The position numbers and the translations under genes are program-made. 64,000 nucleotides of DNA from assembly GCA_015832175.1 (NCBI GenBank), contig WJXW01000003.1, forward strand, positions 3,472,001-3,536,000. The letters are read 5' to 3'. Below are positions 1 to 10,145 of the stretch, piece by piece. This stretch comes from Paraphaeosphaeria minitans. Taxonomy: Eukaryota; Ascomycota; Dothideomycetes; Pleosporales; Didymosphaeriaceae. The number at the start of each line of letters is the position of its first letter. The stretch's first letter is position 1. A model generated the notes under the pieces. That model had not been told where the DNA came from. It was given only the letters and a program-made list of their open reading frames with translations, and searched no databases.

Positions 1-1240
1 AGACGAGAAATTGCGATGGCGCTACCTTGTGTGCGAACGGAGCGTTGACAATAATCTGCTGCCTTGGCCAAGAAATTATGGGATTACCTTGTGCTTGCAA
101 TAGGTTAAGTTGCATGCTGGATGAGAATGAATATAACTATCACCAGTCAAATGCTTGTCTGTGTGTCCTCACTATAAGTGTCATATACGGTGTTTGCTAA
201 GACGAGACGCACTGGGCTTGTAACAAGCGTCACTACCGGCTTTAAGCGGTTGGTATAGAAGAGTGTTTACACATGCCCCTCTCGCGAGACGTTTTTGGAA
301 ATGCTGTTGATTTGACAGTAAATCGAGCAGGTCACGGTAACGCAAAAGGTATGTGGTCTGGTGACCGGACTCGGAATCCACGAATTTGGCTAGTCAATGA
401 ATATCGGATGGTGTGATGAGTGTAGTACCATGGTTAGAGTATGGGGGGTGGACAGCAGGGATAGCTAAACGGTCCCCGGATTCGATGTCGTTCGCCCGTC
501 TTTCGTAGTCCGACAGCTTGATACTGATAGGCCTTGTGTTTCGTCATGCAGCTGGACCAAAGGACTTGATGCCCATGTGCGTTCTTCGCAGTGTCTGGGG
601 GAGCCGCAAACAGCCATGTGAATGTGGCCAGGTAGGCGGACTCGACTGCTTCACCGCCAAGAAAGTCTCCGAACACGGGCGGGACGGAGGAGAAATATCT
701 CATTTCTTCCAAGCATACGAAGATAGAGATGGCCTACCTACCTACTGGAGAGACTACTGGAAATTTCCCTGTACGCAGGTCAGCGTCGCATGCCCTGCCG
801 ACGCGGCAGCTTGGCAATGGGGCAGAAAACCTTCCCCGTCCATGGCCCACGTCACATCTACTGACCTCATACGACAGTATCTCCAGACTCCCCCCAAGTT
901 TTACCGTTGAGAGGCGATGCCACCGGTGACGTGACGTTCCACCCTCTGAGGCCTCCGCCCCGCTAGCGCCAAGGTGCTCCGCCCTCCCTTAAAACCCCGC
1001 TAATGCACGCTTCCAAGCCACTTGGCACGCTGAGCTGGTCCGCCATGAGATCTAGATCATGGTGAACGGTTCTTGGTCGTGCCACCAAATTGATGCTGAG
1101 GCGCTAGCCTGCATTGGCCGATGTCATGTGCTTGGGACCTATTCACCGGATTACACGCAATGCACTCATAGGCCAAGGATGCTCCGCCACGCGTTAGAGC
1201 GGAGGGGATGGGAGGGAAGGTACTTAAGGAGCGGGAAGCC
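1..1240. other. Intergenic, no gene recognised
   Basis: Only short overlapping open frames are present on both strands, none with a recognisable domain, signal peptide or supporting leader. The last 250 bases lead into the small gene that follows and are probably its promoter; a TACTTAAGG motif sits near 1221. Confidence 0.5.
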
Positions 1241-1416
1241 TCCCCATAGATTCTATTATCATATCACATCCGTCCACAACCATCCACAACTATCACATTA
1301 CCTGAAGTCAAACTACCACATCTACCAAGCTGCTACAACTTCAACTCAACCGAATCGAACTACCAAAGACACTTCGACCAAGCTACAAATACAACTACTT
1401 CAACCATAACAAAAGA

Positions 1417-1641
1417 ATGGGTTGCAACATCTTCGCCAAGAAGTCAGGCGTGGCCGGCATCCCTTGGGGGGAAGCCCCCCGCAAAGTCAGCTCCACACAA
1501 ACCGGCCGCACAAGCGTGAGCGCAAGCCGCGGACGCACCTCTTATAGCGTACCAAACCGAGATACACGCAGCAGGTCCAGGCCTGCCTCGATGGACGTGA
1601 TTGGAAATCGGGGTGCCAGCATCGGCGGCGCTGTGCATTGA
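1417..1641 (+). CDS. Small orphan protein, 74 aa
   Basis: A single-exon frame that I do not recognise. The case for it being a gene is its context: about 170 bases before the ATG form a long leader rich in A and C, with almost no G, typical of well-transcribed fungal genes, and a TACTTAAGG motif lies about 195 bases upstream. The protein begins Met-Gly-Cys, which could be lipidated, although Phe at position 6 is a poor fit to the N-myristoylation consensus. The rest is rich in Ser, Arg, Thr and Gly, has no membrane segment and looks disordered. It could also be the first exon of a longer gene, since the AT-rich sequence after the stop could hold an intron. No function is proposed. Confidence 0.45.
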   Translation: MGCNIFAKKSGVAGIPWGEAPRKVSSTQTGRTSVSASRGRTSYSVPNRDTRSRSRPASMDVIGNRGASIGGAVH

Positions 1642-3033
1642 GTGTGTAATATCTTGGGGACATTGCATGCATCGAGGAGAACGTGGAGGATAGATTTTGC
1701 ATACTCACATTTCAAATATGACGATATAACGACATCGGGGTTATGGATAGACGGTATAGTTGCGTATCTCACGACTGGTTGGACTTTCGGGGGAGGAACT
1801 GCATTGAATGAGAGCGCATATCTAGTCATGCATGTATGACTTGATTGTATACCAGTTTTCTATTTTGCCCAATGAAACATTATTACGAGAATTGAAAGAC
1901 CTTTGATCTTCTGGGAAGTTGATAAACTTGATGTATTGAAAATATCATGCGTTGCGTTGCGAGACGAATCAATGTAAGGGTAAAGCTGTCGCAGTTTCTG
2001 TCAAATCTTGATTTAATGTACAGCTTCATTTCAGTGATCTACACGTTGGGTCGCGGCCATGTTTACCGAACCAAATATAAGAGATGGGGTACATGAGGAA
2101 AGCGCCAGCAGTAAAAGCATGCCGAACCAGACTTGTCTTCTTGACGCGACTGCTTTTTGGATTCGACTTTGATTTCGGATTCGGGGTTTGGATTTGGATG
2201 AAGATTACGAGTGGTGGCGACAGGTTCGTCCCTCATAGGTGGCTAAGCCGCTTGTGTGGGGGCCAGATTTGGGCGCGTTACCCTTGAAACAGTGGTCGCG
2301 TGCTCGGCAGTTGCGGGCTCGGCCGGGTGTTACCTCAACGGAAGACTTGCTTACTTTCATATGCGGTGCATACCTCTATCGAGTGTTGAGAAAAACATGC
2401 CCTCAGCTGCGAATGAACCGAGAACCCATGAACCCGCGATCTGTTTCACAAAGATGTACGTAAGGTACATATCACAACTGATAGATAATAGTTGAATCGT
2501 ACAGACCGTCCAACTCACCTATTGCCATCAGATCCATCGCAGACACCTTGACCATATGGCTTCTTATGTGACGGACTTGTTCGGCTATGGCGAGATATGT
2601 TTTCACTCCTAAAGCTAGAATCAGCCATCTCCAGTCCCAATATTATGGCGGGTACATGAGGTTGATGGGCTGAAACTTTGCAGCACGACCTTTCCGAATT
2701 GTAATTAGTCCAGCTGTACCTATGGTACCCCAAGGTAACATCGGAGATTTTCGTACGTGTCGGAGTCGGATTCATGACGATCACAGCATTCGCGACACCC
2801 GAATGGCTTTCAGGCCTCTACAATAGTCAACACACCTTCCGAAATCGACTTGCCTACAGGAAATATGTATCGATTGCGGGGCAGCTTACTACCATGTGAT
2901 GCGGCGTGGCTCCTCATGACTTGCATAACTGCAGTCATCGTCATTATTCCGGGAAAGCTTCCGCTGCCATAAAGTCTCTCTGGTAGATCTTCGATGCGGT
3001 TAATTCAAAATTCGAAGATACAGCCCTGCCAAT
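1642..3033. other. Intergenic, AT-rich
   Basis: No frame with recognisable coding character on either strand. The 1830-2080 part is AT-rich. The final 150 bases before 3034 should carry the promoter of the GH76 gene. Confidence 0.5.
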
Positions 3034-4401
3034 ATGCTCACTCAAGCTTTTCTCAATTTACTTCCATTAGCAGGGTTTATCGCCACCACAAATAGCGCAG
3101 CCCTATCCCAAGATGTGGGCACGATTGATTTGGAAGCTGCCTATGGTGCTCTGCAGCAGTGGTACAATCACTCAAACGGTCTTTGGATTCCAAGTACTGG
3201 GTGGTGGAATAGCGCCAATTGTATGATCTGTTTGAACCACAATCTAATTGGAGTACTTATACACGACAGGTCTTACTGTAGTTACTGGCGTGGCAAGTGT
3301 AGATAATAGCATCAAAGAACAGATCGAAGTCGTAATCTCGGAGACTTTCATCAAAGCGCCGCACTACAGCCCGGAGATGGCGAAAGTGGTGGGGATGGGA
3401 AATGAGCGATTTCTGATGCAAACATATTACAGCGACAGGTGGCCTTATCCTCCTCCCGCATATCTGCAACATCACGGTCGGCCGCACCGAAAGACCTTCA
3501 AAAACTTCCTGAACGAGTAAGCAACAGATCACAACATACTGAAGCCATTACTGACCCAAATACAGTTATTATGAGTATGTTTCTAACTCAGCTTTAGGCA
3601 CAAAATTGATAAGAGTCCAGTGACGAAGGGTGGTGGGCTCTTGGTTGGATAGCCGCATATGACCTGACTCACGACCACCGTTATCTCAGACAAGCGGAGA
3701 TCATTTTCGAGGATATGTATTCCGTCTTCGGCAAAACAAACTGCAGCTCAAACAGCGGAGGCATTGGCGGAATATGGTGGGACAAAAACCACACATATGT
3801 AAACGCGATCGCCAATGAGCTCTTCTTCAGCACCGCAGCCTCCCTCGCCAATCGCGCAAGGCGACCGTACGGTGGCCCAACGTACTTGGAAACAGCAAAG
3901 CAGCAGCTATCATGGTTCCAAAGTAGCGGTATGATCGCCAGCAATTTCACTATCAACGACGGTCTGCTACAACAGACTTGTAAGAACAATGGAGGCACGA
4001 TATGGACCTACAACCAAGGCGTCATTCTTGCTGGCCTGGTGGAACTTAGTAAGGCAACACGCAATGACTCATATGTTGATCTGGCACACGACATTGCCAA
4101 TGCAGCCATTGCTACCCTCGCTCCATCCGGAATATTGAAAGATCCATGCGAGCCGAACTGCGGCGCTGACGGCCCACAATTCAAAGGAATCTTCGTTAGG
4201 AACTTGCTTGTTTTGTTCAAAACTAGCCCGAGGGACAATTACATAAATTTCTTCAAGCGAAATGCGATCAGTATCTGGGACAACAATCGAAACCAGAGGA
4301 ATGAGTTGTCGGTTAGTTGGGGCGGGCCTTTTGTATCTACCGCGAATGCGTCAACACAAAGCTCTGCAATGGACAGCTTAGCTGCATTAGCGGCTGTTTG
4401 A
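3034..4401 (+). CDS. Secreted GH76 alpha-1,6-mannanase, four exons
   Basis: Glycoside hydrolase family 76 enzymes cleave alpha-1,6-mannan backbones of fungal or yeast cell walls. Exons are 3034-3220, 3270-3516, 3566-3574 and 3621-4401, giving 407 aa; all introns are GT-AG of 46 to 49 nt with CTGAC or CTAAC branch points. The N-terminus (about 22 residues) is a signal peptide. Family landmarks are the WWNSAN segment (about residue 57), the YYDDEGWW block with the catalytic Asp pair at 148-149, and the TWTYNQG-like segment IWTYNQGVILAGLVEL in exon 4. The third exon is only 9 nt and supplies the YY of that block plus parts of the flanking Asp codons. There is no convincing GPI signal at the C-terminus, so it is more likely secreted than a Dfg5-type anchored transglycosidase. 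Family assignment is firm; the substrate is inferred. Confidence 0.9.
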
Positions 4402-4511
4402 GACAGATGTGGGAAAATCCAGGGATGGTCCGTTGAATGTAGCTCAGATCTAGGATTGGAACTGCGTTTTCTCATTATTCTGACTTGAAAAACGCTGGTC
4501 TAAAAGTTTGC

Positions 4512-5520
4512 TCAACCCCATCTCCAGCCGCTGTCCCTTTTCAAGATATCAGGTTGCTTGAGTGGCTGGGGCAGCGGGGGCGGCTCGGGCATCGGCCACA
4601 TATGCATGTTAATTGCCCAGCCAGGTTGTACCATGCTCTTCCAAACTTGCGACAATATGATCTCTCCTTCAGGACCGACTAGGTCATGATTTCCTTCGTG
4701 CAAATGCGGTCCAATTACTTCGACATGCAGGAAAGCTTGTTTAATCAACTGTTCCATGCCTTTCCGAATTCTACAGAGGTGCCATGGGAAGGAGAATTCC
4801 CGGCCAACGGCATCTTTAGGAAGTTTCGGGTCATCGTAAGGCCTAAGCCTAGTGACTATTTCTTTTGTTGGGTCTTTCGTTTTTTCGAGCTCTTCTTGTG
4901 CTTTTGCCAACTTTGCTGCCTTATGTTATCTTTTGCGCTGCTCCTCTTTCTGGGCCAGTAGGAGTCGTTCTAGCTTGGTTTACTTGTCTTCGTCACTCTT
5001 CTTCTTTTGAGCTTCATGTTCGGCCTCTACAAAAGCGGATTTTCGAATTATGTCCTCACGCTCGGCCAGTATGAACTTCTCCAGCTTGGATAAACGCTCG
5101 GTCCCATCCTGTATGCCTGACTTTGACGATGTCTCGGGTAGTATGAACTTCTGAGGCCGTGTAGTAGTATCCGGGAGCACTCCCAGCTGTTCATCAATTC
5201 TAACGTTGCGCGAAGCAAGGGTCTCTTCCAGCACCTTTCTTATCATCTCCTGAGGATTTAGTTCATTGGTTTCTGGTATTCTTGAAGCAAATTGTTGGGG
5301 ACCTTCTTGGGTATCCAGATATTGCAGCGAGTTGAGTGGTTCGGCAGGTATCATATTACCTGCCTCAGTTTCAGATTCAGACACCTTGCTCTCGCCACGT
5401 GATTGGTTTTCGTGGCTGGGCTTTGGAAACTTCGGCTCGATCACAGGAGCGCTTCTTTTCAACTATTCAGATGGACTGGCTCTGTGCACGCTTGGAACTT
5501 GCTTTGGTTAGACGGTAAAT
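4512..5520 (-). pseudogene. Broken ubiquitin-like-domain (ULD_2 type) gene
   Basis: The C-terminal part (4512-4910) matches what I know of a large Pezizomycotina family with a ubiquitin-like domain: it holds the block DAVGREFSFPWHLCRIRKG, then HEGNHDLVGPEGEIILSQVW and a Pro-rich tail. Upstream in the same frame is a charged coiled coil rich in K, E, Q and R, then a Ser/Glu-rich linker. The frame is interrupted by three stop codons and no frameshift: TAA near 4980, TAA near 4925 and TAG at 5463-5465. Each becomes Gln by a single T-to-C reversal, so all fit C-to-T change in CpA context, the RIP signature. No intron that removes them keeps the frame. The N-terminal part is missing; similarity stops near the start of the APH relic. 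If any product is made it would be a fragment. Confidence 0.75.
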
Positions 5521-5782
5521 TCAGTCTCCGGTGAAAATCCCCATCCTGATCTCCAGCCCAACGTCTTTGTTTCTGAAGATCTTACCATCACCGGTCTTAT
5601 CGGTTGGCAACACTCTTTAGTCCTCTCGACATTCCTTGCCGCGGGTATGTCAAACTTGTTCTAAAACTATGACGACGAGGAGTCCATGACTTTTGTCCCG
5701 CCACGGCTCCCGGATGATTTTGAATCAATGGATGAAGATGAGCGTACTAGTATGACCCACTCCGACTGCGACACTAGGTAAT
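5520..5782 (+). pseudogene. Relic of an APH-type phosphotransferase gene
   Basis: This fragment translates to the C-lobe of the fungal APH (aminoglycoside phosphotransferase-like) kinase family: a HPDLQPNVFVSEDL block equivalent to the catalytic loop, then LTITGLIGWQH, where families usually have I-D-W with the metal-binding Asp, then a tail with PPRLPDDFESMDEDER. It is broken by TAA after SNLF at about 5662, where relatives have Gln, so again CAA to TAA. The metal-binding Asp is Gly here. The N-lobe is absent; the similarity begins where the divergent ULD-type pseudogene starts, so the two were probably brought together by a deletion or insertion. Such APH-like proteins are abundant and variable in fungi; real substrates are mostly unknown. 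Confidence 0.7.
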
Positions 5783-6553
5783 AGGTCAGATTACTTTACG
5801 TTTTAAGGTGGGCGCTTCCTCCGCCTCCCCTGTGCCCAAACCTTTCCCAAAAATTTATTGATCAATGTCTCTTCGGCAGGCATCGCATTGTGTAACCTTG
5901 GTCGCTGCTGCGACCTGGGTACCGCCACGCTTCATCGAATCAGACTGAAAAAATGAGAGTGGAGAATCGTTTGCAATCATACGAGCGTGGTGCTGAGGTT
6001 CGTGAAATAACACCATGCGATGAGGAGGCGTTCCACGTGACCTTGTCGACAGGTGCCCAGGTGCCCCGCCATCCAACGAACGATCTCTAGGTACCTAGCG
6101 CTTCATGCCATGTGACATCACCAATAATAGGAACTCACCACCGCCCTTCTGGTGACAGACCACCCTGCACCAAAACCCTGGCGTATACGCCACCGCAGCA
6201 GCGCACGTTCTAAGATCTCCAGTCTTGGCAAGTGCACCTTTGGTGTACCTATCAAACGCACGGACAGAAATTCCCTCATTCAACATCGTCGACAAGGAAC
6301 GGCACGGCAGAGATAAGGGGTAGTCTCACTGAGGGGTAAGAATGCCAGTTGCGAGACCAAATGATTTAAAATGCTAATGAACCCTAGACCTGTCATATTC
6401 CAACCAAAAGGGCGCTCAGGAAGGTATAAGTAGGTAGAGTTTGGTACCTAGTACTCAAACGCTGTTGATACCTCTTCACACCAACTTCTACATACGGATT
6501 TCGTTATATTTTACACCAGTTCCTCAACTTATCCACACAAAACAAGTCTAGCT
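5783..6553. other. Intergenic, promoter of the following hydrolase
   Basis: No gene seen. A perfect palindrome CTAGGTACCTAG lies at 6087-6098. The last 120 bases are pyrimidine- and A-rich with a possible TATA-like GGTATAAGTA near 6423, consistent with a promoter and leader for the gene at 6554. Confidence 0.5.
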
Positions 6554-7572
6554 ATGGCGCCTTACGACGACACCACCGCGGCCACGCGCTTCGACACATT
6601 TAGTGTCTATGAGACGCACTTCAAGCAGATTGGTGACCACAAGATCATCGTCGCCATCTTAGTGCCCAAAGACTTGAAGCCTGGCAAAGTTCCTCTGGCG
6701 GTCAAATTCCACGGTGGCGGTCTCGTAAGCAAAGACATTCCACAGTTCCAGGTCCAAAGCTTGCCTAGGTATAACTCAAGGTCGTTGGCGATGCGTTGTT
6801 TCCAGATTGGATAGCAGCGTTCTGGAACTCCTTCATGCACCGAAACAACGCCATCACCGTCCTTCCAAACTATCGTCTTGTCCCAGAATCCAGCGGAGCG
6901 GATATCCTCGAGGACCTGGCAGACTTTTGGTCGTGGTTCAACGACAATGGCGTGGACAAATATCTCACCTCTCAAAACGTTAATGTCGACCTCGATTACA
7001 AGCACCTGCTTGTCTCAGGTGACTTAGCTGGCGGATACATGGCCCTGCAATCCGGTCTCACCAGACCCAAGGATGAGATCAACACGATCCTTGTGCAGTA
7101 TCCAATGACAAACCAGCCTCGTCGCTCACCCGGCGATGAGATGTTAGGAATGCAGACCCTGTCTAGGGAGTGGATGGATGAGAAACTTGCGAGTTTGCTT
7201 GAACTGGGCACTATCACATCGTCTGCTCATCCTTATACGACCGATCGTTTCGGATTGTCGATGGCGTTGAACGCCTATGGACGATACAACGAATTCTTCG
7301 GCGAGGGAAAGCGACTTTGGCCCATCACTGCTGTGGAATCGGTCAAATCCTTACCGCCTACAACGATCTTCCATGCTCTTGGGGACAGCGCTGTGAAGTT
7401 CCAGGATAGTGTGGACTTTGTCGAGTAGACTAGGAGTGTTATTCCTAGCGTGGAAATCCGACTTGCGTACGGGAAGGAAGGTGATCATGGATTCGACGGC
7501 GCGATGAAAGAGGATGAGGAGCCGTGGCTGAAGGAGGAACTGAAGTGGGTGGAGAGTAATTGGCTGTCTTAA
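6554..7572 (+). pseudogene. Inactivated alpha/beta hydrolase (HSL-like)
   Basis: Two exons, 6554-6724 and 6781-onward, join in frame across a 56-nt GT-AG intron. The protein has the oxyanion motif HGGG (about residue 52), then the conserved LFPDW and NYRLVPES segments of fungal alpha/beta-hydrolase-3 proteins. Two changes remove the catalytic triad. The nucleophile elbow, G-x-S-x-G in active relatives, reads G-D-L-A-G (Leu codon TTA at 7024-7026, one C-to-T step from TCA). A TAG at 7426-7428 stops translation, yet the same frame continues another 47 codons with the expected GDHGFD motif carrying the catalytic His and a normal WLKEEL C-terminus before TAA at 7570-7572. The promoter region looks intact, so it may still be transcribed. 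A catalytically dead regulatory protein is possible, but decay is simpler. Confidence 0.8.
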
Positions 7573-7653
7573 ACAGCTGCCAGGGCGTGCAGTGGTCCGT
7601 ATTAGCTGCTTTGACTACCCACCACTATCAACCCACTGTACGCTTTTGTTAAA

Positions 7654-8882
7654 TTACCCACTCCGCTCTAGTCTGGCCTTGATCCACTCTTCTATGATGA
7701 TCTGATGATCTCCTTTGACGCCCGGCTCCAGCATGACACTCATAATAGGCTCAATATGCGCTCTCCCCGGACTCTGCACAAACACGACGTTCTCACCCTC
7801 GTTTCCCCCGTCCTCGTCTTCCCCATGACACCATCCCTCGCGAAAGACCCACTCAAAATCTGCGACCGCATCCGCGAAGAGTTCATTTCCACCTGACCAG
7901 ACAAGCACATCGCTGACGACACGGGGGAGCCCTTTCCACCAAGATGCATCATTGTGCAGAGGCTCTGTGTACGCATCCCCGTGCACACGTCCCGGGTCAC
8001 TTTCTGGAGTAGCAGAGGGCGCGAGGAACATTCCCGCATAGCGCCGCAGCTGCCGGGGCGAAATCATATCCTTCCCCTGATTGCTCGTGAAACTCTCATG
8101 CGCCTGACCAAACGTGACCCACGGACTGATCATCAGCGCGCCCCCGATCTTTCCCTGACCCAACTCAATTCTCGCAACGTCACCGCTTGGATGCGGATGC
8201 AGAATGTGCGACAGCAAACTCAGCACCAGATTCCCGCCGGCAGAATCGCCCGCGAGAATGATGCTGGACGGCGACCGTCCAGACTTGATCAGATGCGCCA
8301 GCACAGCCGCGGCTTCTCGGAGCTGTCTCGGATACCACGCCTCGGGCGCAAGACTATATGCGAGCTGCAGCACCGCCAGCCTTCTCGAGCTGGTGTTTAG
8401 GTCTTTCACTGTCTGCGTCCAGAAGCGTAGATACCCCTCCGTCCCGGCTTGCGTGTAGCCCCCGCCGTGGAAATACAACACCACGACATCGGCATCGGGC
8501 TCGCCGATCCAGTGCGCGGTTACCGCATCCTCTGAGTCAGGGAGTGATACTTCCAGCGAGCAAGGCGCTGTTTTGTTTGCGGCGCAGAACTGGTGGTAGA
8601 GGTCTGTCGTCGAAGGCATCAAGTATCTGCTATGTGCGATTTGGACGACGTCGCAGCCCGCGCGGATCGCGGCGAAAAAGACATCTTTGTTGAAGGTAGG
8701 CGCTCGTTGAGTATTGAGGAGGCGGCGGACGGGATAGGAGAGGGCGCGGTAGGTGGCGGCGGTGGCTAGCGGTTGATGTTAGTGGGGCTAGAGGTCGGTC
8801 CATGGAGCTGTGTAGCCGAACCGATGCGCGCGAAGAAGGCTGCCAGACTGAGTGTGCTGGGGATAGGGATTTCCCTGTCCAT
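7654..8882 (-). CDS. Alpha/beta hydrolase, esterase/lipase (HSL family)
   Basis: Exons 8882-8822 and 8765-7654 give 390 aa. The 56-nt intron starts GTTCGG, a weak donor, but has a good ACTAAC branch site and TAG acceptor, and joins a short N-terminal helix to the rest in frame. The catalytic parts of the hormone-sensitive-lipase class are all visible: oxyanion loop YFHGGGYT, nucleophile elbow GDSAGGN, an Asp in the ELFADAV segment and a His in RAHIEP near the C-terminus. It should hydrolyse small ester substrates; the natural substrate is unknown. No signal peptide is evident. It lies tail to tail with the inactivated hydrolase at 6554, a member of the same broad fold but not an obvious recent duplicate. 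Confidence 0.85.
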
Positions 8883-10145
8883 GGTACAGAACTTTGTGAG
8901 AATGAGGTCCTGGGTCAAGGTTCACTCTTTGGAAAGGTGTAGGGTGTAAGCGCTAAAACGACTGCGCTTCTTGGGGAGCGAGCCTGGCAAGACTCTGGCC
9001 TAGTTCAACACTAGGTGTCGAGAAACTTGAGCTTAGTTTGCTGAGCGAAAAGATCATCATTGAAGTGTTGCGGCAGGAGTACATTACATTGTATATACAC
9101 GCAATTTCTGAATTGCTTGGGCGCACATATAGGTAACCGGGCAATAGGATTCGTTGTATGCCGATAAATACTCCCAGTCTTGCCATGAAGCCCTTCAGAG
9201 TTCCTGATTCCTCAACTAACAGAGACCACTGGATTGTTCCGCAAAATGCGGGGGGGCTATTTTCGTCACGCAGGCTACTGTAGGTACAGTTAGCCCATGA
9301 TTGTAATTTCAAGAGAAAACATGGATACTCGTATGAGATAGGTACAGGGGACACCGATTCTGCGGATCGGCCCTTCGAAATTTGATGTTGCACAGGCCGG
9401 GTCAATGTCTTTGTAGATATAGCCAGATCCTTGTTGTAAATTGCCCGCTCTAAGGAATTGCTTGTGTTGACCAATCGCGATTAGATGTCAGGTTCAGCAA
9501 TTGCAATTCGTAGGATGGTCAACGAAAATCGACAGATCGAATGAGCTAAAGCGAGCTCTATTTTCTGACATGTGTATCGTCTAGGATGGATTATCTTTCT
9601 CACGAGAGCAAAAAGTCAACTGCATAGGTACCTAGCTAGCGTACTCAGAGTCGCCATTCTCAGCAGCGCAAAACGCGGTACCCACAGATCTTAGGAAAAA
9701 GTAGTAAAGGACGGACCCATGGGCGGAACTCTAACAGCGCAGCTCGTGAAGGACGATCTGACCCCCAATCTTCTCGCGAGCGCGGTGGTGTGGCATCACC
9801 GGACCCCATCATCTTGTGGCCAACGGGGATCGCTTACCTACCGTGCCTCTTCCCACGACCCAAAATGTTCAAAGCCCGGAAACCAACTTTTCGATTAAGG
9901 CTAAGCGTTTCTAATCGGCATTAAGCGTCCGTCGTCTACAAAAACTGACCTAGCTCCAGATGCTAGCGGATGTCAAATCTCGCAATTTCATCCCTTGTTG
10001 ACAAGCCTCTCATTAAACCCGTGATATCGAATCTATATCGCAAGAGGGAGCGCAAGAGAAGGACCAAAGCCGCCACGTCCGTCACTGGGACCTGTTTTTT
10101 CTTTCCTGTTTCGCACTGTTTTCTTTCAACACCAGCGCACGCAAG
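8883..10145. other. Intergenic
   Basis: One long minus-strand frame (8953-9474) lacks any recognisable domain, compositional support or leader and is not called. A TAGGTACCTAG palindrome lies at 9625-9635. The final 200 bases should be the promoter of the SLATT gene. Confidence 0.5.

Noticed and set aside
4911..4979. Intron hypothesis to remove the stops in the ULD-type gene
   Set aside because: The only GT...AG pair is about 34 nt, too short, shifts the frame and would delete conserved coiled-coil sequence.
8953..9474. A 173-codon minus-strand frame upstream of the hydrolase
   Set aside because: No recognisable domain, no coding-like composition and no leader; considered chance.
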